Shown here: positions 21,000 to 29,912 of the stretch, piece after piece
Numbering within the stretch: position 1 is the first letter of the stretch
How the letters are laid out: the number at the start of each line of letters is the position of its first letter
Assembly (NCBI GenBank): GCA_020634155.1
Contig: JACKCI010000001.1
Coordinates: 496,001 to 560,000 of the forward strand
From: Anaerolineales bacterium
GTDB lineage: Bacteria; Chloroflexota; Anaerolineae; Aggregatilineales; J027
Reading direction: 5' to 3'
DNA: 64,000 nucleotides
Made by a program: the position numbers and the translations under genes
Notes under the pieces: model-generated
The model's database searches: none
Told to the model about the DNA's origin: nothing
The model's input: the letters and a program-made list of their open reading frames with translations, nothing else

Positions 21000-21592
21000 G
21001 ACCATTTGAACCCGAATCCACTAACCCTTCACGTAGCATCGAACTCAATAGCATTTTTGCGATTGTCACAGCCGTTGGCATGTTGGCACTTGGGCTACTC
21101 ATGCGAAGTAACACCCTTGGATCCAGCATCCTATTCCGTGACCAGACCAACGGTATCCGCGCTCAAATCCCAGCCCAATGGCTCCTTGATACCAATGGCG
21201 GCACAAACTATATCTTCAGGGCCGAAGACCCCAACGGCCAGCCCTTCAAAACCCTCATTCAGGTTTCGATTCGCACCGTTGGACCAGATGCGAATCCGCA
21301 AAACGTGGTTGACTCGCTCAATGTAATTGGCCCCTCGCGCCTATCCAATTATGGGGTACTTTCAACCGAACCCAGCCGTCTTGGAGAAGATGAAGCTATC
21401 GAAATTACCTATTATTATGTACAGACTGAGCCAAACCCCTTTGTGCAGGCCGTGCCGATAGTGGTTCAAGGGGTTGATTTGGTGGTGACACGCGGCAACC
21501 AAGCCATCATCTTCACCTACCGTGATGGTCGTGATGTGTTTGAGCAAAACCGCTTCTATTTTGAGAACTTCCTTGCAACGGTGGAGTATTAG
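20996..21592 (+). CDS. Membrane-anchored extracytoplasmic protein (PsbP/DcrB-like fold possible)
   Basis: Protein of 198 residues. One membrane segment at about 19-36 (IFAIVTAVGMLALGLLM) is followed by a single domain: FRDQTNGIRAQIPAQWLLD, then several beta strands and IIFTYRDGRDVFEQNRFYFENFLATVEY at the end. The pattern 'NGIRAQIPAQW' plus a terminal 'F..ILATV' resembles PsbP/DcrB-type proteins, but I cannot confirm it. It overlaps the PrsW-like gene by four bases and is followed 3 bases later by a protease gene, so the three are co-translated. Function unknown. Confidence 0.65.
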   Translation: MRPFEPESTNPSRSIELNSIFAIVTAVGMLALGLLMRSNTLGSSILFRDQTNGIRAQIPAQWLLDTNGGTNYIFRAEDPNGQPFKTLIQVSIRTVGPDANPQNVVDSLNVIGPSRLSNYGVLSTEPSRLGEDEAIEITYYYVQTEPNPFVQAVPIVVQGVDLVVTRGNQAIIFTYRDGRDVFEQNRFYFENFLATVEY

Positions 21593-21595
21593 CCC

Positions 21596-23911
21596 ATGTC
21601 ACGCTATCGTTATGGACTGGTCTTGGTGCTTGGGCTACTGAGCCTGAGTTTCGGTATCTGGCGATTGACAACGAGTCAAGCCCAAGATACAGGCGACCCA
21701 TTGGTTATCCTCAATGAGGATAATATCAAAAAAGCCACAGTTCTCGTGATGCAGGTTTCAGATCGAGGTAGTACCCCCATCATTAACTGTGTAGGAACGG
21801 GCACTTTGGTCAATGCGAGCGGCTTGGTACTTACCAATGCTCATATCGTCCAAGAAACCGATGAATGCACCTATGACCGTATTGTGATTGCACTGACCAT
21901 CCGCGTTGATGAACCCCCTGTGCCAACTTACAATGCCGATGTCGTTGAACTCAATCGCGGCTATGACCTTGCCGTGCTACGCATCACCAGCTATCTTGAC
22001 GGACGGCTCATTGAAACCAACACACTACAGCTACCCTTTGTCGAACTCGGCAACTCTAATCAATTGCAGCTAGACTCCACGCTCTATTTCTTCGGGTATC
22101 AGGATATAGATAACAAAGTCGTGCAAGTCCAACGCGGTACCGTAAGCGGCTTCACCGCCGAAAAACAAATCGGTGACCGTGCATGGATTCGTACTGAGGC
22201 CAATCTTCCCGGCCTGATGAGCGGAGGAGGAGCTTTTGACCGTGATGGGCGGCTCGTCGGTATTCCTACCATCCTCCCAGAGCGTGTGGCGGGTACTGTG
22301 GTTGACTGCCGCCAAATCTATGACACCAATAACGACGGGCAGATTGATGACGTGGACCGTTGTATCCCGATTGGTGGCCCTATTAGCGCCCTACGTCCGG
22401 CACGCCTCGCACGCGGTCTCGTACAAGCCGCTACGCTCGGTATTCAGCCCGGCCCCTCGCGCAGTCAATACGAAGACCCCCTATCGGTTGACCCGCCGAC
22501 CATCACCAACCTCTTTGTTGCGACGGGTATCAATGAAGCCGAAATGCCGATTAACGTCGTGCAGACTGCCCCAACAGGCATCAGTAACCTCTATCTATTT
22601 TTTGATTATGCCAATATGACCAATGGCATGATATACGAGCTTCGCACCACTATTGATGGTCGCCGTGAGCAAGCCCTCAGTCTACCGCCTGTCGCATGGA
22701 ACGGGGGGGGACGTGGCATGTGGTACATCGGGGTGAGTGCGCCTACCCTTCCCGTTGGGCTATACGAATTCACTTTATTCATTGAGGGACGCCAAGCTGC
22801 CAGCAAGAGCTTCTTGGTGGGTGGTGACACCAGTAATACCCCTCAGTTCTCCGACCTTGTATTTGGCATTGATAACGCACTTGGCGAGTTAACTGGCACC
22901 AATTATGTAGTACCCGAAGGCAACATCATCCGCGCCCGCTTTGCCTATCGCAATATGGCAGTTGGCACCGTCTGGGGTTTTCAATGGTCTTTGGATGGCG
23001 TGCCATTGGCAGGCGAAGGCGGGGCCAGTACCCTCACATGGGAAAGCGAAAACGCCCAAGGCACCTTTACCGACCTTGCCATTAGCAGTGAATCAGGCTT
23101 CACATCGGGTACCTATAGGTTGACCCTGTTCATTCAACCCAACCCTGATGCTGACCTGCAACTCGCCGCACTGAGTGATTTCATTGTGGCGGGGGGAGCA
23201 GGTGGTGCCAATAATGCTGAAGCGCAGATTTTCAGCGAGTTTCGCTTTGCCCAAGGTCAGCAAGCCACCCAACCCGTTAACGTAGTCACAGGCAATTTTG
23301 CCGCCAATGTCCCCGCCATTTATGCGTTTTTCAACTGGCGACAACTAGCTCCCGGTACCCCATGGACTTACCGCTGGCTCGTCGATAATGATGTTCTGCT
23401 GGAGGAACATACGCGCTGGCCCCTCGAAAATGATGGCGAGAATTTCTATCTCGCGCTGATTGGTAGCCCCACCTTGCCCGATGCCCGTTACACCCTTGAA
23501 ATCGAGATTAACGGTATCCCCTTCACCTCCAATGTTTCCGCAGGGGTTGGGTTGGGTCAACTTCCTGTTGAAGCCTTCGCTAGTGCCGAGGGTATTCAGA
23601 TGACCGGTACTGTCATTGACGCCGAAACAGGCCAAGGTGTCCGTGATGCGTTCTTTATCGTCTTGCGCTCGGATTTTAGTGTGGAGGATTTCACATGGAA
23701 CGCCAACCAAGTCCTTGGTCGTGCCCAAACCGACCGCAATGGTTTTTTCCAAGTCCCTATTCTTGTACCACGCGGTACCGAAGAATTGCCCCTACTCTAC
23801 AGTATCCTTATCTACGCTGAAGGCTATTATCCCGCTACAGCAGACGGCATCGGAGTGACGGATACTACCCGTAGCCCGCTAGATATTCAGGTTGTCATGA
23901 ATCGAGATTAG
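21596..23911 (+). CDS. Exported trypsin-like serine protease with C-terminal beta domains
   Basis: Protein of 771 residues with a signal or anchor segment (YRYGLVLVLGLLSLSFGIW). Residues about 45-265 form a S1C-like protease: GTGTLVNASGLVLTNAHIV with catalytic His, RGYDLAVLRI with catalytic Asp, and LMSGGGAFDRDGRLVG with the Ser. The usual GNSGGP is changed to MSGGGA, but Ser-Gly-Gly remain. No PDZ domain follows; instead there are three or four repeated beta domains of about 130 residues (SNLYLFFDYANMTNG, NMAVGTVWGFQWSLDG, AIYAFFNWRQLAPGTPWTY share a pattern of Phe/Tyr and W) and a terminal carboxypeptidase-regulatory-like domain (VIDAETGQGVRDAFFIVL). The repeats may bind a target protein or wall polymer. 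Confidence 0.82.
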   Translation: MSRYRYGLVLVLGLLSLSFGIWRLTTSQAQDTGDPLVILNEDNIKKATVLVMQVSDRGSTPIINCVGTGTLVNASGLVLTNAHIVQETDECTYDRIVIALTIRVDEPPVPTYNADVVELNRGYDLAVLRITSYLDGRLIETNTLQLPFVELGNSNQLQLDSTLYFFGYQDIDNKVVQVQRGTVSGFTAEKQIGDRAWIRTEANLPGLMSGGGAFDRDGRLVGIPTILPERVAGTVVDCRQIYDTNNDGQIDDVDRCIPIGGPISALRPARLARGLVQAATLGIQPGPSRSQYEDPLSVDPPTITNLFVATGINEAEMPINVVQTAPTGISNLYLFFDYANMTNGMIYELRTTIDGRREQALSLPPVAWNGGGRGMWYIGVSAPTLPVGLYEFTLFIEGRQAASKSFLVGGDTSNTPQFSDLVFGIDNALGELTGTNYVVPEGNIIRARFAYRNMAVGTVWGFQWSLDGVPLAGEGGASTLTWESENAQGTFTDLAISSESGFTSGTYRLTLFIQPNPDADLQLAALSDFIVAGGAGGANNAEAQIFSEFRFAQGQQATQPVNVVTGNFAANVPAIYAFFNWRQLAPGTPWTYRWLVDNDVLLEEHTRWPLENDGENFYLALIGSPTLPDARYTLEIEINGIPFTSNVSAGVGLGQLPVEAFASAEGIQMTGTVIDAETGQGVRDAFFIVLRSDFSVEDFTWNANQVLGRAQTDRNGFFQVPILVPRGTEELPLLYSILIYAEGYYPATADGIGVTDTTRSPLDIQVVMNRD

Positions 23912-23914
23912 CCA

Positions 23915-24082
23915 ATGACATTCAAAACGCGTATCATGTTACTAGCATTGGTGGCTCTATTATTGGCAGTCGGCATCGTTGGGATGTCCATCGCGGTGTT
24001 ACCCAACCCGCCGATTAGCCCAACTGCCACCTTTCCCGAAGGTATTGATTATCCCAATGGGCGGATGGTTCCCCGCCGCTAA
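23915..24082 (+). CDS. Small single-pass membrane protein, 55 residues
   Basis: Short gene lodged between the protease (3-base gap) and the prepilin peptidase (15-base gap). The product has a positively charged start (MTFKTR), one hydrophobic helix (about residues 7-29) and a Pro-rich tail ending in RMVPRR. Support comes from the tight spacing, same strand and the coherent membrane helix; there is no recognisable family. It may be a subunit or regulator of a neighbour. An accidental frame is possible. Confidence 0.55.
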   Translation: MTFKTRIMLLALVALLLAVGIVGMSIAVLPNPPISPTATFPEGIDYPNGRMVPRR

Positions 24083-24097
24083 ACTTAAAGGTTGGAT

Positions 24098-24937
24098 ATG
24101 ACACTACTTAGCATTCTTTTGGCACTTATCGTCGGCTTTTTGGCAGGGGTGCTAGTCAATGCCCTAGCTGACTCTATGCCCTACTTTCGCCGTCCACGCT
24201 TGCCGCTCTATCCCCCAAGCCTTAAAGCTGAGGGCGAACTCCCGTTACCCCCACCGCGTCCCTACATCGCGTGGTCGGGCTTAATCGCCTACTTGACTGG
24301 CAATCAAACACATACGGCGTCTGGCAATGCACTCCGTTTACGCCATCCCATAGTGGAAGTTTTTATGGCTTTGTTCTTTGGCTATGCCGCCGCCAACTGG
24401 CCCAATCATGAACGGCTGGTGATATGGATGATTTACCTCACCATTTTGATGCTGGTTACCATCATCGACATTGAACACTACCTTATCCTCTTTCCAGTCA
24501 TCATCCCCGCTCTGCTGATAGCCTTGGTCGTTGCTGTCGTCTTTCCTGAAAGTGACCGCCAAACCAGCGACTACCTCATCGGGGCTGTCGTCGGGGGTGG
24601 GCTGTACTTGGTTATGTTTTGGGGTGGTGGCCTCTTTGCGGGATTCGTCTCGTCGGCACGCGGTCAACAACTTGACGAGGTAGCGTTTGGCTTTGGTGAT
24701 GTGCTATTGGCGACCCTGTGCGGTCTGATGATTGGCTGGCAAGCCTTTATCTTTGCCAGTTTAATTACGGTCATTGCGGGGGCGGTTGGAGCCTTGCTAT
24801 TTATCGTAGGTCGTCTGCTCGTCAAACGTCAATATGATTTCTTCACTCCCCTTCCTTATGGGCCATATATTGTGCTGGGTACCGTCATTATGATGCTCTG
24901 GCGGGAGGAAATTCGGAACTTTTTAACAGGTGGTTAG
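24098..24937 (+). CDS. Prepilin peptidase-like (A24) aspartic membrane protease
   Basis: Protein of 279 residues with about seven membrane helices. The two catalytic Asp regions of family A24 are visible: VTIIDIEHYLILFP (first Asp, about residue 127) and EVAFGFGDVLLA (GxGD, about residue 201). The N-terminal part begins like a prepilin peptidase (GFLAGVLVNALADSMP) but lacks the Cys-rich N-methylation segment, so it probably only cleaves. Substrates would be type IV pilin-like precursors; no pilin gene lies in the window. I chose the ATG at 24098 rather than the TTG two codons earlier. The stop overlaps the convergent mnmA stop by four bases. Confidence 0.82.
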   Translation: MTLLSILLALIVGFLAGVLVNALADSMPYFRRPRLPLYPPSLKAEGELPLPPPRPYIAWSGLIAYLTGNQTHTASGNALRLRHPIVEVFMALFFGYAAANWPNHERLVIWMIYLTILMLVTIIDIEHYLILFPVIIPALLIALVVAVVFPESDRQTSDYLIGAVVGGGLYLVMFWGGGLFAGFVSSARGQQLDEVAFGFGDVLLATLCGLMIGWQAFIFASLITVIAGAVGALLFIVGRLLVKRQYDFFTPLPYGPYIVLGTVIMMLWREEIRNFLTGG

Positions 24938-26010
24938 CGCTCGATAATGCCGCTGCCAAGGCACAAATCATCTTGATAGAGGACGGCCCCTTGCCCCGGT
25001 GTAACATCGCGCAGGGGGTCATTCAATTGTAGATGCAGACGCCCGCCATCAAGGGGGGTTGCTAGGGCTGGCACAGGATGAGCCTTATAACGAATCTTGA
25101 CCTCAACCTCTAGCGGAGTGATGGGTACTTGACCTGAAATCCAGCTCATCTGCTTGGCTGTTAACCAATCACGCCCCAGCTCATCGCGGGTACCAACAAT
25201 CAAGCGGTTGGCCTTGGTATCCAATTCCAGCACATAGAGCGGTTCAGCCGCCGCAACCCCTAAGCCCTTACGCTGCCCGATGGTATAATTCGGCAATCCC
25301 GTATGAGTACCGAGTTCCTGCCCATCAGTCGTCACTATCGGCCCCACCTCAAACATCCCTGCTGGGCCATTTTCACGTAAAAAGCGCCGATAGTCTCCAT
25401 CCCCTAAAAAGCACAAGTCTTGGGAATCGCTCTTGGATGCCACAGGTAAGCCAAAGGATGCGGCCATCTCGCGGACTTGAGGCTTGGTATATTCACCTAT
25501 CGGAAACATCGCCCGTTGCAGCTTTTCCTGCGTCAAGACGCTCAATACATAGGACTGATCTTTTTCAGCGGTGTAAGCCTTGCGAAGCTCAACCGTGCCA
25601 TCCTCGGCATGGGTTAGCCGTGCATAATGACCAGTTGCCAGATAGTCGGCCCCCATCGCCAAGGCATTATTCAACAACCATTCAAAACGAATATGCCGAT
25701 TACAGGCAAGGCAGGGATTGGGCGTTACCCCTTCAGCGTGTTGGTCGATGAAGAATTGCACAATATCGCGTCGAAAGACCTCGCGTGTATCCAGCACATA
25801 AAAAGGAATACCCAAATCCGACGCAATACGCCGCGCATCGGCCATCTGGTCAGGCGTGCAACAACGGTTATGCCCACCATTGCCGACAGTTGTATCCTCG
25901 GCCCAAAGGCGCATCATCATCCCAATAACAGTGTAGCCTTGTTGAACCAGCAGGGCCGCTGCAACCGAACTATCAACCCCGCCACTCATGGCAACGACAA
26001 CGGTGGTCAT
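24934..26010 (-). CDS. mnmA: tRNA-specific 2-thiouridylase MnmA
   Basis: Enzyme of 358 residues that thiolates U34 of tRNA-Lys, -Glu and -Gln. The N-terminal PP-loop is MSGGVDSSVAAALL. The catalytic Cys pair is present in NPCLACNRHIRF and SQDLCFLGDGDYRRF. The motifs GHYARL, DQSYVLSVL and GQRKGLGVA are all typical, as is the C-terminal beta barrel. It lies downstream of a cysteine desulfurase gene and one membrane protein gene, so sulfur donor and acceptor are encoded together. A TTGACC/TACCAT pair about 50 bases upstream could give it an extra promoter. Confidence 0.96.
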   Translation of the reverse strand: MTTVVVAMSGGVDSSVAAALLVQQGYTVIGMMMRLWAEDTTVGNGGHNRCCTPDQMADARRIASDLGIPFYVLDTREVFRRDIVQFFIDQHAEGVTPNPCLACNRHIRFEWLLNNALAMGADYLATGHYARLTHAEDGTVELRKAYTAEKDQSYVLSVLTQEKLQRAMFPIGEYTKPQVREMAASFGLPVASKSDSQDLCFLGDGDYRRFLRENGPAGMFEVGPIVTTDGQELGTHTGLPNYTIGQRKGLGVAAAEPLYVLELDTKANRLIVGTRDELGRDWLTAKQMSWISGQVPITPLEVEVKIRYKAHPVPALATPLDGGRLHLQLNDPLRDVTPGQGAVLYQDDLCLGSGIIER

Positions 26011-26071
26011 GAATTTTGCAAATCCTTGTTGAACTTATTCATCCTTATGGTAGCGAGGTTCACAGCCGAGG

Positions 26072-26593
26072 TCAATAGCCACGCCCAAGGGTGTTCTTAA
26101 TCATAGTGGTCAGTTGCCACTTCTCCCAGAAAAGGGTACCTATCATGATTGGGCCAATAAACAGCATAAAGATAATAGGAAAAATGATACCGCTTGAATC
26201 TTCCTCTGGCTGGAAGGTAATCATAAATGCCAAAAACCCAAACATGAAAATTAGGATGAAGCTCATAAATAGCATCGACAACAGCGGAATATGCGGCTCG
26301 CCTACAACTAGTGTCGAATAGTCGTCTACCCGTTTGAGGTAGCCTTTAATCTCAATATTATAATAGGCTCCCCCTAGCCATGATTTAGGGGCCTTCCAAG
26401 CTCGATAGGCATATACATAAGAGTCAATCTGATGGATTTTGACCACCGTGCGACGTTGACCCTTCCACGCCCAAAAAGTCGCCTCTTGATGCTGATGCTG
26501 CAAGGTACCGACCGCTTTTTCTAACGAAACAGGCGCAATAAACTCAATCGGCATCTTTTTCTGGTCAATATCAAAAGCGTCATAGGTCCTCAT
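26072..26593 (-). CDS. Membrane protein of unknown function between desulfurase and mnmA
   Basis: Protein of 173 residues. The first 105 residues are soluble and beta-rich (WKGQRRTVVKIHQIDSYVY), then two long membrane helices follow (about 107-127 and 135-157). The ATG at 26593 overlaps the desulfurase stop (ATGA), so it is translationally coupled to it. The layout is reminiscent of DUF3592-like proteins but I do not recognise a family with confidence. No Cys occurs in it, so a direct sulfur-carrier role is unlikely. Confidence 0.65.
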   Translation of the reverse strand: MRTYDAFDIDQKKMPIEFIAPVSLEKAVGTLQHQHQEATFWAWKGQRRTVVKIHQIDSYVYAYRAWKAPKSWLGGAYYNIEIKGYLKRVDDYSTLVVGEPHIPLLSMLFMSFILIFMFGFLAFMITFQPEEDSSGIIFPIIFMLFIGPIMIGTLFWEKWQLTTMIKNTLGRGY

Positions 26594-27750
26594 GCTGTCA
26601 CCCACAATTGCCGCACTGCCTTGACTGTTTCGGGCAGTATCTCCAATACACTATCAATATCAGCGGCGGTCGTTTGCCGTCCTACCGTTAGACGCAAGCC
26701 GCCCAATGTCCACGCTTCATCATAGCCCAGCGCCTGCAATACCGCCGACGGCGCTGGATTGCCTACCTTACAAGCACTCCCCGACGAGGCCGCAATCCCA
26801 CGCATATCCAATTGCATCAGCAACATGTTGGCATCGGTATGCTTGAACACGAAACTGGCATGAGAGGGCAAACGTCTCTGAGCATCGCCCGTTAGTTCGA
26901 CATCCGGCAAATGTGCCAATATGCCTTCAATCAAACGGTCACGCATGGCCTTGTAATGGGCGGTGTGAGTCTCAAATTCAGCATCAGCAATCTCAAGCGC
27001 CTTGGCAATCCCCACAATCAGCGGCACATTATGGGTACCACTCCGCAACCCGAACTCATGGCTCCCCCCTGATTGACTCGGCACCAACGGCGTCCCTTCC
27101 CGCACATATAGCACACCTACGCCCTTTGGCCCATAAAATTTATGCCCAGAGAGGGACAGCATATCCACGCCCAAAGCCTGCACATCCAGCACAACCTGCC
27201 CACCCGCTTGCACCGCATCGGTATGGAAAACCGTCCCGTGTGCATGGGCAACCGCCGCCAATTCCGCAATGGGCAAGAGGGTGCCAATTTCATTATTGGC
27301 AAGCATCAAGGAGACCACCGTCGTATCATCACGCATGGCGTTCTCTAAGACTGTTGGTGTAATTTGCCCTTGTGAATCGACAGGCAGATAGGTACAGTCA
27401 AAGTCGAAATAGGTTTCTAGTTGACGACAGGTCTTGCCAACTGCGCTGTGTTCGAGGGGTTGAGTAATGAGATGACGCCCCTTGCCCGCGTGTCGAGCCG
27501 CCACCGCCGCTCCCCGTACCGCCAAGTTGTCGCTCTCAGAGCCGCAACTGGTGAAGATAATCTCATCGGGTCGGCAATTGAGAATGCCCGCAATCGTCCG
27601 TCGGGCGCGTTCAACGGCAGCCTCAGCCATCTGCCCCCATTGATGAATCGATGAGGGATTGCCATAGTGTTGGCTAAAATAGGGCAACATGGCCTCCAGA
27701 ACACGGTCATCAACAGGTGTGGTAGCGCTGTGGTCAAGATAAATGGACAT
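26590..27750 (-). CDS. Cysteine desulfurase (IscS/NifS type)
   Basis: PLP enzyme of 386 residues that takes sulfur from cysteine. It starts MSIYLDHSATTPVD; the PLP-binding Lys is in SLSGHKFYGPKG (about residue 201), the His in PLEHSAV, and the persulfide Cys in SSGSACKVGNPAPS (about residue 323). The short SSGSACxxG loop is of the NifS/IscS group. SD AGGAGG lies nine bases before the ATG. Downstream mnmA makes tRNA 2-thiouridine the likely main use, although Fe-S cluster supply is also possible. Only 21 bases separate its start from that of the divergent thioesterase gene. Confidence 0.95.
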   Translation of the reverse strand: MSIYLDHSATTPVDDRVLEAMLPYFSQHYGNPSSIHQWGQMAEAAVERARRTIAGILNCRPDEIIFTSCGSESDNLAVRGAAVAARHAGKGRHLITQPLEHSAVGKTCRQLETYFDFDCTYLPVDSQGQITPTVLENAMRDDTTVVSLMLANNEIGTLLPIAELAAVAHAHGTVFHTDAVQAGGQVVLDVQALGVDMLSLSGHKFYGPKGVGVLYVREGTPLVPSQSGGSHEFGLRSGTHNVPLIVGIAKALEIADAEFETHTAHYKAMRDRLIEGILAHLPDVELTGDAQRRLPSHASFVFKHTDANMLLMQLDMRGIAASSGSACKVGNPAPSAVLQALGYDEAWTLGGLRLTVGRQTTAADIDSVLEILPETVKAVRQLWVTA

Positions 27751-27771
27751 GAAAAGGGCCTCCTAGTCACA

Positions 27772-28536
27772 ATGCGAAAAATCTACACATGGCACCTGAC
27801 CGTCCGATCATATGAAATCGGGCGCTATGGCGCTCTCGATAATACCAGCTTTATCAACTATTTAGAAGAATCCGCCATCCGCGCCAGCACCCATGCAGGG
27901 TATGGTAACGAGTGGTTTGAAAGCCACCAATTACTGTGGGTCATCCGCAAAATGAATGTGCGTTTCTATACGCCAGTATTGGTCGGGGAAGAACTCGAAT
28001 GCCGTACATGGGTCTCCGATTTTCGGCGCATCCAATCCCACCGCGAATATGAGATTTTGCGAAATGGGGAGCGCGTCTTGCGGGCAAGGGCCAATTGGGT
28101 CTTCCTCGATTGGACAACCCTACGCCCCACCCGCCTTCTACCGGAGTTCTATGACGCCTACCAACCCTCCAACGAAGACCTAGAAGACTTCTTGCCACCC
28201 TTCACCCGCAACGAGCAGCCTCCTGCACCCATCCTCTATCACCGCACCGCCCACTATCACGAGTTAGACAAGGTGTGGCATGTCAACAACGCCAACTACG
28301 TCCGTTGGGCGGAAGAAGCAACCCATCGTGCTATGCAGACTGGTGCAAATAGCACCATGCGGATTATCAGCCATGAGATAGAATATAAACAAAGTGCCCA
28401 AGCCGACGACCCTATCTGTATAAAAAGCTGGCCGCACCACACCGATTCAGAAGGCCGCATGTGTTGGGTTCACGAAATTAGCCATTCAACAACAGGCGAT
28501 ATTTTCGCCCTTGATTCTGTAGTTGTTCAACTGTGA
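27772..28536 (+). CDS. Double hot-dog acyl-ACP/acyl-CoA thioesterase
   Basis: Protein of 254 residues built of two hot-dog domains: one at about 1-130 (YEIGRYGALDNTSFINYLEE) and one at about 150-254 (HELDKVWHVNNANYVRWAEE). The pattern VNNANYVRW matches acyl-ACP thioesterases of the FatA family, which release free fatty acids. The ATG at 27772 has no Shine-Dalgarno sequence, and the complementary strand carries the desulfurase SD here. It is followed after 11 bases by enolase, so the two may be co-transcribed. Confidence 0.85.
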   Translation: MRKIYTWHLTVRSYEIGRYGALDNTSFINYLEESAIRASTHAGYGNEWFESHQLLWVIRKMNVRFYTPVLVGEELECRTWVSDFRRIQSHREYEILRNGERVLRARANWVFLDWTTLRPTRLLPEFYDAYQPSNEDLEDFLPPFTRNEQPPAPILYHRTAHYHELDKVWHVNNANYVRWAEEATHRAMQTGANSTMRIISHEIEYKQSAQADDPICIKSWPHHTDSEGRMCWVHEISHSTTGDIFALDSVVVQL

Positions 28537-28547
28537 AAGGACAAACC

Positions 28548-29840
28548 ATGACGATTATCGACAATATTATCGGGCGCGAAATCCTTGATTCACGCGGCAA
28601 CCCCACCATTGAAGTCGAAGTCACCCTTATGAATGGTGGCTATGGACGGGCGATGGTTCCCAGCGGCGCATCCACTGGTGATTACGAAGCCGTTGAATTG
28701 CGCGATGGTGACGCCAAGCGCTACGGCAAAAAAGGCGTGCTGCAAGCCGTTGCTAATGTTAACGGGGAAATCGCGGACGCCATTATCGGCTTCGACGCCC
28801 TCGACCAAATGACCATCGACCAAACTTTGATTGAACTGGATGGCACTGAGAACAAAGGTCGTCTTGGAGCCAATGCCATATTGGGCGTCTCACTGGCGGT
28901 CGCTCGTGCTGCTGCTGATGGTCTGCAAATCCCGCTCTATCGTTATCTTGGTGGCACCTATGCCCATGTGCTACCCGTCCCCATGATGAACATCATGAAC
29001 GGCGGCAAACACGCCACCAACAGCACCGACTTCCAAGAGTTTATGGTCATGCCTGTTGGAGCCGAGTCCTTCCGTGAGTGTCTGCGCTGGGGTGTAGAGA
29101 TTTATCATAGCCTCAAGTCTATTTTGCATAAACGCGGTCTCTCCACCACTGTAGGTGACGAAGGCGGTTTTGCCCCTAGCCTGCCCACCAATGAAGGCGC
29201 AATTGAGGTCATCCTAGAAGCAATTAAGCAGGCTGGCTTCAACCCCGGTGAAGATGTCTACCTCGCACTTGACCCTGCTACCAGCGAGATTTATGAGGGC
29301 GGCAAATATCACCTCAAGACCGAAGGCCGCGCCCTCAGCAGTGAGGAAATGGTCGAGTTCTGGGTCAATTGGGCCAGTAAGTACCCCATCATCAGTCTTG
29401 AAGACGGCCTCGACCAAAGCGACTGGGAACACTGGGCCATGCTAGTTGAGGCCATCGGCGACCGTGTGCAAATTGTCGGTGATGACCTGCTCGTGACCAA
29501 CCCCGCCCGTGTTGAGCGTGCCATCCAAGGCCGCAACGCTAACTCCCTTTTGTGCAAGGTCAACCAAATTGGTACGCTGACCGAATCCATCGCCGCCAGC
29601 CGTATGAGCCAACAAAATGGGTGGACGGTGGTCGTGAGTCATCGGAGTGGTGAGACCGAAGACAGCACGATTGCCGACTTGGTGGTGGCCCTTAATGCAG
29701 GCCAAATCAAGACAGGTGCGCCCGCTCGCAGTGATCGGATTGCGAAGTATAATCAATTGTTACGGATTGAAGACGAACTCGGAGCCACTGCTCGCTTTGC
29801 TGGCAAGAGCGCCTTCCCGAACTTGAAACGCCAACTTTAA
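28548..29840 (+). CDS. eno: Enolase
   Basis: Glycolytic 2-phosphoglycerate dehydratase, 430 residues, full length. It has the start REILDSRGNPTIEVEV, the GASTG loop, the catalytic LysI in LLCKVNQIGTLTE, metal ligands in LALDPATSE, SLEDGLDQSDW and VGDDLLVTN, and the signature SHRSGETEDSTIADL. The ATG at 28548 is preceded by AAAGGA, which overlaps the thioesterase stop. Pyruvate kinase follows after 72 bases, giving two consecutive glycolytic steps in one transcript. Confidence 0.98.
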   Translation: MTIIDNIIGREILDSRGNPTIEVEVTLMNGGYGRAMVPSGASTGDYEAVELRDGDAKRYGKKGVLQAVANVNGEIADAIIGFDALDQMTIDQTLIELDGTENKGRLGANAILGVSLAVARAAADGLQIPLYRYLGGTYAHVLPVPMMNIMNGGKHATNSTDFQEFMVMPVGAESFRECLRWGVEIYHSLKSILHKRGLSTTVGDEGGFAPSLPTNEGAIEVILEAIKQAGFNPGEDVYLALDPATSEIYEGGKYHLKTEGRALSSEEMVEFWVNWASKYPIISLEDGLDQSDWEHWAMLVEAIGDRVQIVGDDLLVTNPARVERAIQGRNANSLLCKVNQIGTLTESIAASRMSQQNGWTVVVSHRSGETEDSTIADLVVALNAGQIKTGAPARSDRIAKYNQLLRIEDELGATARFAGKSAFPNLKRQL

Positions 29841-29862
29841 TCCAACAACTCAAGTGGTCTCC

Positions 29863-29885
29863 GGCCTCCCACTAGGTCGGAGGCC
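29863..29885 (+). terminator. Stem-loop between eno and pyk
   Basis: Perfect stem GGCCTCC / GGAGGCC with a nine-base loop, but no T-run follows. It may be an mRNA processing or stabilising hairpin rather than a terminator. Confidence 0.35.
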
Positions 29886-29912
29886 CCAATCAATAACCGC
29901 AAAGGTCAATTT

